A stretch of DNA of 35,112 nucleotides from an uncultured Bacilli bacterium (lineage in GTDB: Bacteria > Bacillota_I > Bacilli_A > RF39 > UBA660): the NCBI GenBank assembly GCA_934183185.1, contig CAKPSO010000015.1, forward strand, positions 1 through 35,112. The letters run 5' to 3'. Of the stretch, positions 15,396 to 24,470 are shown one piece after another. How positions within the stretch are numbered: position 1 is the stretch's first letter; each line of letters opens with the position of its first letter. The notes beneath the pieces are model-generated. The model worked only from the letters and a program-made list of their open reading frames with translations. It ran no database searches and was not told where the DNA came from. The translations under genes and the position numbers were made by a program.

Positions 15396-16401
15396 TGACT
15401 TAGTAACAATTATTGTACCAGTTTATAATACTCCACAAAAACAATTGCTTAATTGTATTAATCATTTATTAAGCCAAACATATGAAAATTTAGAAATATT
15501 AATAATAGATGATGGTTCAGTTGAAAAAACTAAAAGGTATTGTGATAAATTAAGTAAACTAGATAGTAGAATTATAGTTTATCACCAACAAAATAATGGC
15601 CCTTCTTCTGCTAGAAATAGGGGTATCAATATGGCAAATGGAAGATATTATTGTTTTTGTGATGCTGATGATTGGTATGAAACTAATTATGTAGAAGTTA
15701 TGTATAATGCTATAAAAAAAGATAATTGTGATATAGTAAGATGTAGCTATAGTAAAGTATTTGATAACAATAAAAAAATAAAAGTAAATACGAAATTAGT
15801 TGATGTGCCATCTAAGAAAATAATAAAAAAATTTTTATGCCCAACAGATAATGATGTAACTTATGTTACATTATTGATGATAAAAAATAATAAGAAAAAA
15901 AGGATATATTTCAATGAAAATTTAAAATACATGGAAGATTTAGTTTTTTATATTGAAAATCTATTGGTAGGGAATAAACTTAATTTTATTGATGACAACC
16001 TATATAATCATTCTTTTAATGATTTTAGTATAACTAATTCCTTTAGAAGTAATGAAAAATTAGATAAGATTTTAATTACTAGAACTGAATTAGAAAAAAT
16101 ATTAAATAAGTATGAAAATGATAACTTGTTGGCGTATTTTGATTGCCATATTATTAGATTAGTATTGTGGAATCTTGATACTCAATGTATAAAAATGAAA
16201 AATTATAAAAAGTTTTCTGAACAATTTGATTCAATTTATGATAAAATCATTGAACAAATTAATCTTAAAAATATTAATACTGATTTATTAGGTAAGATAA
16301 GTAATGCTCAAGTATATTTATTTATCAATCATTATAAAAGATTATTATTTTTACTAAATATATTAAAAAATAAAATAAAAAAGGTTAAGGATAGAATATG
16401 A
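15385..16401 (+). CDS. GT2-family glycosyltransferase 3
   Basis: A 338-residue GT-A enzyme: VPVYN (11-15), DDGS (42-45), DADD (93-96), with a MEDLVFY motif in the acceptor region. It overlaps the polymerase gene by 11 bp behind GTGGGGG. The terminal TGA overlaps the next ATG (ATGA). It adds another sugar to the repeat unit; specificity is unknown. Confidence 0.88.
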   Translation: MKNNDLVTIIVPVYNTPQKQLLNCINHLLSQTYENLEILIIDDGSVEKTKRYCDKLSKLDSRIIVYHQQNNGPSSARNRGINMANGRYYCFCDADDWYETNYVEVMYNAIKKDNCDIVRCSYSKVFDNNKKIKVNTKLVDVPSKKIIKKFLCPTDNDVTYVTLLMIKNNKKKRIYFNENLKYMEDLVFYIENLLVGNKLNFIDDNLYNHSFNDFSITNSFRSNEKLDKILITRTELEKILNKYENDNLLAYFDCHIIRLVLWNLDTQCIKMKNYKKFSEQFDSIYDKIIEQINLKNINTDLLGKISNAQVYLFINHYKRLLFLLNILKNKIKKVKDRI

Positions 16402-17381
16402 AAAATATTGATTTATCTATTATAGTTCCTATATATAATTGTGAGAAATACATAGCTGAATGTATAGAATCTATTATTTTAGAAAAAAATGTAAAATTTG
16501 AACTAATATTAATTAATGATGGTTCAAAAGATAATTCTGGTGAAATATGTGATTTTTATCAAAAAAAGGATAAGAGAATAAAAGTTATTCATCAAAAAAA
16601 TAGTGGGGTTTCTGAAGCTAGAAATAATGGCATTAAAAATGCTAATTCTAAGTACATAATGTTTGTTGATGCTGATGATACTATGAGTAATGACTGGGGA
16701 CTTAAAATCAAGTCTGTTTTGAAAGAGAATTATGATATAGTTTTCTTTCAGAATAAATTTCAAAGTACTAATTTAGATAAAACTAATATTATTTTAAATA
16801 TATTGAAAATAGATAAATTTGATGGGTGGAGTTTTTCTAATCCATGGTCTAAAATTTTTAAAACAGAATTTATAAAAGAAAATAATATTTTATTTGATAA
16901 AAAAATTATAAATGGTGAGGATATGCTTTTTAACATAGAAGCAATTACTAAAGCTAAAAAAATTAATATATCTGACCAAAATATCTATTTTTATAGAATT
17001 AGTGATGGACAAGTAACTAAGAATTTTAATGAGAAATTAATAGAGTCAGATTTGAACTTTCATAAAAAATTGAAAAAATTATTAGGTGATACTGTGATAG
17101 GTAAAGATAAAATCAATACTATTTTAGAAAAGTGTAAAAAAAATGGTATATATATGATTTTAAAACGTATGTGTAGTTTTAAAAATTATAATTATGTAAA
17201 GAACAATATAGATTTTGTTAATAATAAAGAGTATGATAGTATCTCATTAGAAAAAAGCAAAAAGGATTCAATAATTTCTATGGCTCGCAAACAACAGATA
17301 TTATTGATATATATATATTTTAATATTATAAAATTTATAAAAAAAATTAAAATAAGCGAAACTTATAAAATAGAAGTATAG
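16398..17381 (+). CDS. GT2-family glycosyltransferase 4
   Basis: A 327-residue GT-A enzyme: VPIYN (10-14), NDGS (40-43), DADD (91-94), and NGEDMLF in the acceptor region. Coupled to the preceding gene by ATGA. Four GT2 enzymes plus the initiating transferase would fit a repeat unit of about five sugars if each acts once; this count is inference. Confidence 0.88.
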   Translation: MKNIDLSIIVPIYNCEKYIAECIESIILEKNVKFELILINDGSKDNSGEICDFYQKKDKRIKVIHQKNSGVSEARNNGIKNANSKYIMFVDADDTMSNDWGLKIKSVLKENYDIVFFQNKFQSTNLDKTNIILNILKIDKFDGWSFSNPWSKIFKTEFIKENNILFDKKIINGEDMLFNIEAITKAKKINISDQNIYFYRISDGQVTKNFNEKLIESDLNFHKKLKKLLGDTVIGKDKINTILEKCKKNGIYMILKRMCSFKNYNYVKNNIDFVNNKEYDSISLEKSKKDSIISMARKQQILLIYIYFNIIKFIKKIKISETYKIEV

Positions 17382-17392
17382 AGGTGATAATT

Positions 17393-18529
17393 ATGGCTAA
17401 AAAAGTGGGAATAATTACTTTCCATAATTCTTATAATTGTGGTTCAATGTTAGAATCATATGCCATTGAAAAACATTTATTAAATAAGGGTATTAACTGT
17501 GAAATAATAGATTTTTCTAGTGATAAACAAAAAGAGTTATATTCTGTTTTTTTTAAAAATACATCTTTAAGAAATATTATCAAAAATATAGTGATATTTC
17601 CATTAAGCAGAAGAATTAAAAATAACAATAAATTGTATGAACAATTTAAAAACGATAATATGATATTGTCTAAGAAATATAATACTGGCGATAAAATTGA
17701 TGATAAGTATATTGTTACAGTTGCAGGTAGTGATCAAATATGGAATATTGATATAAAAGATAGTGATGACAATTATTTTCTTCCATGGGCTAAAAAATCT
17801 AGAAAAGTAGCATATGCACCTAGTTTTGGAGCAAAACGTATAGAAAATTATACTACTGATTCATCAAAATATTATACTTTTTTATCAGCTTTTGATGCTT
17901 TATCAATCAGAGAAAATAATGGTCAAAAATGGTTAGAGGAGTTTGTAGAAAAAAAGGTACCGGTTTTAATTGATCCAACTCTATTATTAAATAAAGGAGA
18001 TTATGAGCTAATAGAGGATAATGAATATGATATTCCTAAAAAAGATTATATATTTTTTTACTGTCCAAAATTTAATAAAGAAATATGCAAATTGGTAAAA
18101 AGTATATCACAAAAATATAATCTTCCAGTTATAGTTTGGAGTACTAAGTCTTATTGCTTGAAGTTTGGTTATTTGTATGGATTTAATCTTATAAAAAAAG
18201 AATCACCAAGTATTTATTTAAAAATGATTAAAAATGCTAAATTAGTAATTACTACATCTTTTCATGGTACTATTTTTTCTACTATTTATAGAAAGAATTT
18301 TTGGGTAATAAAAAATGGAGAAATGTATGGTGATGATGATAGGGTTATTACTCTTGTAAATCAATTACATATATCAGATAGATTAATTGAGAGCACCTTT
18401 AAAGAAAAATTTAATTATGTTAAGGATGTTAATTATAAAGAATATGATAAGGAATTGCCAAAATTACAAAAAAAAGCTAATGATTTTATTGATGAAAATA
18501 TAGGTGATTATTATGAAAAGGGAAAATAA
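17393..18529 (+). CDS. Polysaccharide pyruvyl transferase family protein
   Basis: Start at ATG 17393 behind AGAGGTGATAATT; a GTG at 17384 lies within that site. The 378-residue protein has the family pattern: GIITFHNSYNCGSMLESYAI at the N-terminus, AGSDQIWN in the middle, APSFG, REN, DPTLLL, and TTSFHGTIFSTIY in the C-terminal domain. The family transfers a ketal pyruvate group (from phosphoenolpyruvate) to sugar residues. Pyruvylation adds negative charge and in some Gram-positives anchors S-layer proteins to wall polymers. It overlaps the flippase gene by 17 bp. Confidence 0.88.
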   Translation: MAKKVGIITFHNSYNCGSMLESYAIEKHLLNKGINCEIIDFSSDKQKELYSVFFKNTSLRNIIKNIVIFPLSRRIKNNNKLYEQFKNDNMILSKKYNTGDKIDDKYIVTVAGSDQIWNIDIKDSDDNYFLPWAKKSRKVAYAPSFGAKRIENYTTDSSKYYTFLSAFDALSIRENNGQKWLEEFVEKKVPVLIDPTLLLNKGDYELIEDNEYDIPKKDYIFFYCPKFNKEICKLVKSISQKYNLPVIVWSTKSYCLKFGYLYGFNLIKKESPSIYLKMIKNAKLVITTSFHGTIFSTIYRKNFWVIKNGEMYGDDDRVITLVNQLHISDRLIESTFKEKFNYVKDVNYKEYDKELPKLQKKANDFIDENIGDYYEKGK

Positions 18530-19931
18530 AAATTTTATATATAATGTAATATACCAATTGTTTTCATTTATTATACCGTTAATTACTGCTCCATATATTG
18601 CACGTACTCTTGGGGCTAATAATATTGGAATTTATTCTTATACTTATTCTATTGTTAATTATTTTATGTTAGCCACAATGCTTGGTATTAATAACTATGG
18701 TTCAACTAGTATAGCTAAAGTTTCTAGTGATAAAGAATTAGCATCGAAAAAGTTTTTCTCTATTTATTACTTACAATTGATGGTTGGTATATTAATGTTA
18801 GTAACATATAATTTACTTAATATTTTTGTAATTAAACAATATAATACTATATTATTTATAGATAATATATTTTTAATTTCAGCAATTATAGATATAAATT
18901 GGTTTTATTTTGGTATAGAAAAATTTAAGGTTACTATTACTAGAAATATAATAATTAAATTATTTAGTTTGATTTTAATATTTCTTTTTGTTAAAGGAAA
19001 TAATGGTTTAATTTATTATGTTATTATTATGAATTTGGCTAATTTGTTAAGTCAATTATATTTATGGCTACATTTAAGAAAAGAAGTTATTATTGTAAAA
19101 GTAACATTTAAAGAAATCTTTTCTAATTTAAAAAGATGTTTAGTACTATTTATTCCAGTTATTGCGTATAGTATATATCGTGTAATGGATAAAACAATGC
19201 TTGGTTATTTTTCTGGTACTTTGGAGTTAGGTTACTATGAAAATGCTGAAAAAATTATTAGTATTCCTATAAGTATAGTAACTGCATTAGGTACTGTTAT
19301 GTTACCAAATATTTCAAAGACAATAAATGATAAAGAAAAATTTATGAAAAAGGTATATAGCTCATTTGAATTATGCTTCTTTTTAGTTATACCTATGTTT
19401 TTTGGATTAATAGCAATAGGTAAAGATTTTTCTATAATCTTCTATGGTGATAGTTTTGAAAAAACAGGTTATATTGTTAGATTGTTAGCTCCAACTTTTG
19501 TTTTTTCAGCAATAGCTAATGTAATTAGGACAAATTATTTAATACCTCTGGCTAAGGATAAAACATATGTGACTTCTACTATATTAGGGGCAATTATTAA
19601 TTTTATTTTTAATATTATATTGATTCCTAAATTTGGAAGTTATGGAGCATGTGTTGGAACAATTTTAGCTGAGTTTGTAGTTATGATTTATCAAATATTT
19701 AGCGTAAGAAATGATATTGATTTTAAAATGGTATTTAAGTTGTTGCTTAAATATATGCTTACTGGTATTATTATGCTTATAGTTATTATGGTAGTAGCAG
19801 AATTTATTAATTCTATGATACTTAGATTATTAGCACAAGTATTTATAGGGGCAATAGTATATTTTATTTTCAATTATAATTATATAACTTATGATTTTTT
19901 AGGTAAAAATAAAAAAAGTTTAACCAAGTAG
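18513..19931 (+). CDS. Wzx-type polysaccharide flippase
   Basis: Start at ATG 18513 behind AGGTGATTATT rather than the GTG at 18504. A 472-residue, about 12 to 14-helix MOP-superfamily exporter: FIIPLITAPYIARTLGANNIG near the start is the family signature, followed by YSYTYSIVNYF and MDKTMLGYFSG in the central part. It moves the undecaprenyl-linked repeat unit across the membrane for polymerisation by the Wzy-like protein. Last gene of the biosynthetic operon. Confidence 0.93.
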   Translation: MKRENKNFIYNVIYQLFSFIIPLITAPYIARTLGANNIGIYSYTYSIVNYFMLATMLGINNYGSTSIAKVSSDKELASKKFFSIYYLQLMVGILMLVTYNLLNIFVIKQYNTILFIDNIFLISAIIDINWFYFGIEKFKVTITRNIIIKLFSLILIFLFVKGNNGLIYYVIIMNLANLLSQLYLWLHLRKEVIIVKVTFKEIFSNLKRCLVLFIPVIAYSIYRVMDKTMLGYFSGTLELGYYENAEKIISIPISIVTALGTVMLPNISKTINDKEKFMKKVYSSFELCFFLVIPMFFGLIAIGKDFSIIFYGDSFEKTGYIVRLLAPTFVFSAIANVIRTNYLIPLAKDKTYVTSTILGAIINFIFNIILIPKFGSYGACVGTILAEFVVMIYQIFSVRNDIDFKMVFKLLLKYMLTGIIMLIVIMVVAEFINSMILRLLAQVFIGAIVYFIFNYNYITYDFLGKNKKSLTK

Positions 19932-19940
19932 AATATTTGG

Positions 19941-19949
19941 TGCTATAAT
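19941..19949 (+). promoter_or_regulatory. Extended -10 promoter of the L,D-transpeptidase gene
   Basis: TGC-TATAAT at 19941-19949, 46 bases before the ATG, with only a poor -35 (TAACCA or similar at about 19921). It gives the transpeptidase gene a start separate from the operon. Confidence 0.6.
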
Positions 19950-19995
19950 AATCATACTCTTATTAAAAGATATAGATATAGAAGAAGGGAAAAAC

Positions 19996-20865
19996 ATGAA
20001 TAAAGAAAAACTTAAATTATTAAAAAACAAGCTATTGCTATTATCATTAATGAGTATGTTAGGAGTTAATATAACTGGATGCAATAAAGATAAAGAAACT
20101 ATTGATACTAGTAGTATTACTATTACAGATGATGAATTAAAAAATGATTATGTATATGCTAATAATGAAGAAGATAATCAAGAAATAGCTGAAATTAAGA
20201 AAGAAAAATTAGCAGATACAAAAGAAGAAGTTGATACTTTAATAAATTCTAAAGTTATTCAAAAAATATACTATGCAACTAGTGATACTGAACTTACTAT
20301 ACCAGCATTTTTAAATGAAATGGGAATAGATGAAATAGTTACATTATCAAAACTTGAATGCTTAGAAGTATATGATATATTAGATGATACTTGTCTAGTA
20401 AAAACAAATGAATATATTGGGTTTACTACTTTAGAAAACTTAGAAGAATTAACAGGTACTTTTGTGGTAGTAGATATTAGTAGTCAAGAAGTTAAATTAT
20501 ATAAGGACAACCAAGTAATTCTATCATCACCTGTAGTTACTGGAAAACCAGGAAAGAATGAAAGTGACAAGGGATTGTTTGAAATTTATGATATCAGTGG
20601 CCCAAGATATCTAATAGATCCAAATGGTAAATATAAATCATTCGTTGATATCATGATGAAATATAATGGTGGAGAAGGTTTGCATGATGCAGAATACCAC
20701 ACTCACGAGGATGGATTCAAACATGGTTGGCGTAGTATTGAAGATTTTGGTGGAGAAACTTATCTAACCAATGGTTCACATGGATGCATAAATATGATAA
20801 GAGATGACGTAATGTTTGTTAGAGATCATGTTGATATTGGAACTAAAGTATTAGTAAAGGAATAG
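19996..20865 (+). CDS. L,D-transpeptidase (YkuD domain) lipoprotein
   Basis: A 289-residue lipoprotein: lipobox ITGC (Cys29), an acidic linker, an SH3-like stretch (about 85-150) and a YkuD domain from about 152 to the end. The catalytic motif is SHGCINM with Cys264 and His262, preceded by GLHDAEYHTH, which carries the other conserved His. Such enzymes make 3-3 cross-links in peptidoglycan or attach proteins to it, outside the membrane. It shows that this organism has a wall. The ribosome site GAAGGG lies before the ATG. Confidence 0.9.
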   Translation: MNKEKLKLLKNKLLLLSLMSMLGVNITGCNKDKETIDTSSITITDDELKNDYVYANNEEDNQEIAEIKKEKLADTKEEVDTLINSKVIQKIYYATSDTELTIPAFLNEMGIDEIVTLSKLECLEVYDILDDTCLVKTNEYIGFTTLENLEELTGTFVVVDISSQEVKLYKDNQVILSSPVVTGKPGKNESDKGLFEIYDISGPRYLIDPNGKYKSFVDIMMKYNGGEGLHDAEYHTHEDGFKHGWRSIEDFGGETYLTNGSHGCINMIRDDVMFVRDHVDIGTKVLVKE

Positions 20866-20880
20866 CAATCAATATTTACT

Positions 20881-20915
20881 AAAAATGTTAACTTAAATTC
20901 AGGTTAACATTTTTT
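20881..20915 (+). terminator. Terminator after the L,D-transpeptidase gene
   Basis: AAAAATGTTAAC (20881-20892) pairs perfectly with GTTAACATTTTT (20903-20914) around a 10-nt loop, ending in T6. The rest of the gap to 21060 shows only the next promoter. Confidence 0.85.
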
Positions 20916-21026
20916 CAATTTATTAAATTTATTTAAGATAACTTTCAAAATAGTTAGCATCATCTTATTTATTCCAAAAATATAATACATTAGTATAAAA
21001 TAAATATAGCTTTTTTTACCCAAAAG

Positions 21027-21035
21027 TGTTATAAT
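21027..21035 (+). promoter_or_regulatory. Extended -10 promoter of the LCP gene
   Basis: TGT-TATAAT at 21027-21035, 25 bases before the ATG, without a clear -35. Confidence 0.6.
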
Positions 21036-21060
21036 AAAAAGCACTTTGAGGGGGATATAT

Positions 21061-22521
21061 ATGAAAAAGATATTTTCATTTATAAAAAAATATAACTATC
21101 TAATAATTAGTATTATTTTAATATTATTAAATACTCTATTATTTATATTTATACATGATTTAGATATATTAACTACTAAATATTATTTTTTACTATTTGG
21201 AATAATTCTAATATTAGAAATACTATCTATACTACTCATAATCAGTAAAAAGAAAATAACTAAGATACTTGGTTATATTATTACTACTATTTTAATCATA
21301 TTTAATATATGTGGTATATATTATGTAAAAGTTACTGATAACTTCTTTGATAAATCATTTAATAACGATAAGATGGAATACACTAATACTTTTTATATTA
21401 TTTCTAAAAAAAATAGTACCAATACCCTAGAAAACATTACTGATAGTAATCTAGGTTATTATATTGATACTCCTAATATAGAAGAAGCTTTAACAGAATT
21501 AAGCCATAAATATAAAGTTAATTCTATTAAATATGATAATATTACTACTATGTTTAATAAACTTGATACTGATATTAATTATATTTTAATAGAAAAAAAT
21601 GTTTATAATTACATCCTTGAAACTGATAAAACTTTAGATAAAGATAATTACCAAATATTATATGAATATACCTTAACATTTAAAGAAAATACTACTAATG
21701 ATGAAAACTCTACTACTGATATTGATAAAACTAATACTGAAAAAGATAATATAAATATATATATTGGTGGTACTGATTTTACTAATCAATTATACGATTT
21801 TAATATGGTAGTATCTATAAATAAAAAGACTCATAAAATACTACTTACTAGTATTCCAAGAGATTATCATATTCCAGTATATGGTAAAGGTGGTAGACGT
21901 GATAATATGGGTTATCATGGAGCGTGGGGAATTACTACTAGCATGAAATCCATAGAACAGTTACTTAATATAAAAATAGATTATTATGTAAAAGTTAGAA
22001 CTAACAGCTTAGTAGGTGTAGTTAATACTCTAGGCGGTATTACATTCTGTTCAGATAAGAGTTTTTATACTACTCATGCAACTATAGTAGATAGTTATAA
22101 TGATTCTACAGGTAACAAACTATATGTAGAAAAAGGATGTAAAAATTATAATGGTATAGAAATCCTAACAATATCTAGAGAAAGACTTGCATATAGTGGT
22201 GGGGATAGACAAAGACAAAAAAACTGTCAAAATATATTAATATCTATTTTTAATAAAGCTACATCACCAAGTATTATAAAAAACTATCAAAGTATCTTAA
22301 ATTCTATTAGTAATCTTTATACCACAAGTATTCCTAAGAGTTTAATAACTGGCTATATAAAAGATATAATAGATAATAATACTAAATGGACTTTTAATAC
22401 TCAAAGTTTAGATGGATATGATAGTAGTGGCTATGTTCACTTAACAAATTACGTTGATTATGTTATGATGCCATATCAAAGTTCAATAAATAGTGTTAGT
22501 TATAATATAAAGCATAATTAA
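21061..22521 (+). CDS. LytR-CpsA-Psr (LCP) family wall-polymer ligase
   Basis: Start at ATG 21061 behind GAGGGGGAT; the TTG at 21046 is less likely. The 486-residue protein has three to four N-terminal membrane segments (to about 110), an accessory region, and an LCP domain from about 235: GGTDFTNQLYDFNMVVS, TSIPRDYHIPV, GGRRDNMGYHGAWG, VVNTLGGI and RERLAYSGGDRQRQKNCQ, which include the conserved Arg/Asp residues for polyprenyl pyrophosphate binding. LCP enzymes transfer the finished polymer from its lipid carrier to peptidoglycan. It presumably anchors the polysaccharide of the preceding operon. Confidence 0.92.
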   Translation: MKKIFSFIKKYNYLIISIILILLNTLLFIFIHDLDILTTKYYFLLFGIILILEILSILLIISKKKITKILGYIITTILIIFNICGIYYVKVTDNFFDKSFNNDKMEYTNTFYIISKKNSTNTLENITDSNLGYYIDTPNIEEALTELSHKYKVNSIKYDNITTMFNKLDTDINYILIEKNVYNYILETDKTLDKDNYQILYEYTLTFKENTTNDENSTTDIDKTNTEKDNINIYIGGTDFTNQLYDFNMVVSINKKTHKILLTSIPRDYHIPVYGKGGRRDNMGYHGAWGITTSMKSIEQLLNIKIDYYVKVRTNSLVGVVNTLGGITFCSDKSFYTTHATIVDSYNDSTGNKLYVEKGCKNYNGIEILTISRERLAYSGGDRQRQKNCQNILISIFNKATSPSIIKNYQSILNSISNLYTTSIPKSLITGYIKDIIDNNTKWTFNTQSLDGYDSSGYVHLTNYVDYVMMPYQSSINSVSYNIKHN

Positions 22522-22543
22522 TATAAAGATAGGTGTGGTATAT

Positions 22544-23023
22544 ATGAAAACAAGAAAAACTATTTATATAGTATTATTAATAGCATTGGCAACAGTTATT
22601 TTTCTATTTTCCAATCAAAATGCTAAAGAAAGTGAATCAGTTAGTGATGGTGTTGCTTCTAAAATTATTGATACAATACAGGAGGTTACTAATCATAAGA
22701 TTAATAAGGAAGATAAAAGTAGACTTATTAATAATACAAGATTTATTATTCGTAAATTAGCACACTTTACATTATACTTTGGTTTAGGTACATTAGCTTA
22801 TCTAGTTTCAGTTAAGTTTTCTATAAAAAAGCCAACTATTTCTGCTGTTTTATTCTGCTTCTTATATGCCTGTGGTGATGAAATACATCAATTATTTCTA
22901 GATGGTAGAACTGCTAAAATATTAGATGTTTGTATTGATACTTGTGGTAGCAGTTTAGCTGTAATTTGCCTATTTCATCTACAAAAATTTAAAAAAAGTA
23001 CCATGATATCCAAAATATCATAG
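22544..23023 (+). CDS. VanZ-like membrane protein
   Basis: Start at ATG 22544 behind AGGTGTGG (GTG 22535 is the first codon of the open frame but lies within it). The 159-residue protein has four hydrophobic segments and the VanZ signature: FSNQNAKESES near the start, RKLAHFTLYFGLG, DEIHQLFLDGRTAKILDV and DTCGS. VanZ-like proteins are membrane proteins of uncertain role, some giving low teicoplanin resistance. It follows the LCP gene within 22 bp and likely shares its transcript. A terminator overlaps the stop. Confidence 0.85.
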   Translation: MKTRKTIYIVLLIALATVIFLFSNQNAKESESVSDGVASKIIDTIQEVTNHKINKEDKSRLINNTRFIIRKLAHFTLYFGLGTLAYLVSVKFSIKKPTISAVLFCFLYACGDEIHQLFLDGRTAKILDVCIDTCGSSLAVICLFHLQKFKKSTMISKIS

Positions 23024-23034
23024 GTATTTTTTTT
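22999..23034 (+). terminator. Terminator of the LCP-vanZ unit
   Basis: ACC-ATGATAT (23000-23009) pairs with ATATCAT-A-GGT (23015-23025, one bulge) around CCAAA, followed by T8. It overlaps the vanZ-like stop codon. Confidence 0.85.
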
Positions 23035-23043
23035 AACTATTAC

Positions 23044-23089
23044 GAAAAATACGATTTTTCTTGCTTTTTAAGGAATTGTGTAGTATAAT
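23044..23089 (+). promoter_or_regulatory. Promoter of the cpsCDB unit with an inverted repeat
   Basis: TTGCTT (23061-23066), 17-bp spacer, TATAAT (23084-23089): a strong promoter. Directly upstream is a perfect inverted repeat GAAAAAT-ACG-ATTTTTC (23044-23060), a possible operator; a related sequence precedes the promoter at 9600. Confidence 0.7.
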
Positions 23090-23115
23090 ACACGGCATAA
23101 AAGAGGGGTGGAAGT

Positions 23116-23802
23116 ATGGAAGAATTTAACGTTCTTGAATTCTTAAAATATTATTTTAGTAAAATTATTTTCATATTAATATTTACTTTTGTAGGACTTG
23201 TTGGTGGTATTTTTTATACAACATTAATCCAAGTTCCAGTATATCGTTCTCAAACTAGTCTAGTATTAACTAAAAATGATAGCTCTACTATTACGCAAAA
23301 TGATATCAATTTAAATAAAAACTTAGTATCTACATACCGTGAAATTGTAAAAAGTAGACGTATTCTAAATACAGTTATTGATAACCTTGACTTAGATTTA
23401 ACCTATGAAGAACTAAAAGAACAGGTACAAGTTAGTAGTGTTAATGATACAGAATTAATCGTAATATCTGTCTATAATAAAGATAATACTTTAGCTAAAC
23501 AAATAGCAGATGAAATAGCTAAAACATTTAAAACTGAAATCGTTGAAATCTATAATATAGAAAACGTTAGCATTATTGATAAAGCCTTAGTTAGTGATGC
23601 ACCATCTAATGTTCATAAACTAAAACAGTATATAGTTGGAGCAGGTAGTGGTTTCTTACTATGTAGTCTTATTATCGTTATTAAGTTCTACATGGATGAT
23701 ACAGTTAAAACTGAAGAAGACATAGAAAACAAGTTGAAATTGCCAGTACTTGGAATGGTTCCAAAATATAAAACTAAAAAGAATAAAAAGGGTGATAAGT
23801 AA
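23116..23802 (+). CDS. cpsC: CpsC/Wzz-like chain-length and kinase-activating protein
   Basis: A 228-residue protein with two membrane segments (about 16-38 and 175-195) flanking an extracytoplasmic Wzz-type domain (VPVYRSQTSLVL, then the PCP motif region with DAPSNVHKLKQ just before the second helix). The C-terminal cytoplasmic tail is short and basic. In Gram-positive bacteria this protein controls polymer length and activates the tyrosine kinase encoded next. It overlaps cpsD by one base (TAATG). The ribosome site GAGGGGTGG is strong. Confidence 0.92.
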   Translation: MEEFNVLEFLKYYFSKIIFILIFTFVGLVGGIFYTTLIQVPVYRSQTSLVLTKNDSSTITQNDINLNKNLVSTYREIVKSRRILNTVIDNLDLDLTYEELKEQVQVSSVNDTELIVISVYNKDNTLAKQIADEIAKTFKTEIVEIYNIENVSIIDKALVSDAPSNVHKLKQYIVGAGSGFLLCSLIIVIKFYMDDTVKTEEDIENKLKLPVLGMVPKYKTKKNKKGDK

Positions 23803-24470
23803 TGAATACAGAATTAGTTATAAATAGCGATCCTAAATCAGCTATTAGTGAATCTATTCGTACACTACGTACAAACCTACAATTTTCATCTGTAGACAAA
23901 AAAATAAAAACTATTTTAATTACTAGTAGTGTGCCAGGAGAAGGTAAAAGCTTCATAGCTGCAAACTTAGCATGTAGTTTTGCTAACAGTGGTAGTAAAG
24001 TTTTATTAGTTGACTGTGATATACGTAAAGGAAGACAACATCGTATATTTGGATTTCATAATAAAAAAGGATTATCAAATCTATTACTTGATAATGTTAC
24101 TAAGGTTTATAGTGAATATATACATGAAACAGTTATCAATAATCTATCAGTTATTTTTAAAGGTATGACACCTCCAAATCCTAGTGAACTACTTAATTCA
24201 GAAAAAAATAAACAGTTAATATCAGTACTTAAGGATGAATTTGACGTAGTTATATTTGATGGAGCTCCTATTACAGGGCTACCTGATTCCTTAATTATGA
24301 GTACTTTAGTAGATGGAGTAATAGTAGTTACTGCATGTAAAGAAACATCTATCTCCCTACTAGAAGATACTAAAAAAAGCTTACAAAATGTAAATGCTAA
24401 TATTTTAGGAGTAATACTAAACCGAGCTTCTAGTAAGAAAAATAAGTACTATGGAACCTATTATGGATAA
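23802..24470 (+). CDS. cpsD: CpsD-like bacterial tyrosine kinase
   Basis: A 222-residue BY-kinase: Walker A SSVPGEGKS (42-50), Walker A' LLVDCDIRKG (68-77), Walker B VVIFDGAP, and a C-terminal tyrosine cluster KYYGTYYG whose phosphorylation state governs polysaccharide export in the CpsBCD system. It needs CpsC as membrane activator. The gene starts one base inside the cpsC stop and its end overlaps the cpsB start. Confidence 0.94.
   Translation: MNTELVINSDPKSAISESIRTLRTNLQFSSVDKKIKTILITSSVPGEGKSFIAANLACSFANSGSKVLLVDCDIRKGRQHRIFGFHNKKGLSNLLLDNVTKVYSEYIHETVINNLSVIFKGMTPPNPSELLNSEKNKQLISVLKDEFDVVIFDGAPITGLPDSLIMSTLVDGVIVVTACKETSISLLEDTKKSLQNVNANILGVILNRASSKKNKYYGTYYG

Noticed and set aside
15385..17381. 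Fusion or frameshift between the two adjacent GT2 genes
   Set aside because: Each has a complete set of GT-A motifs and its own start; the ATGA overlap is ordinary translational coupling.
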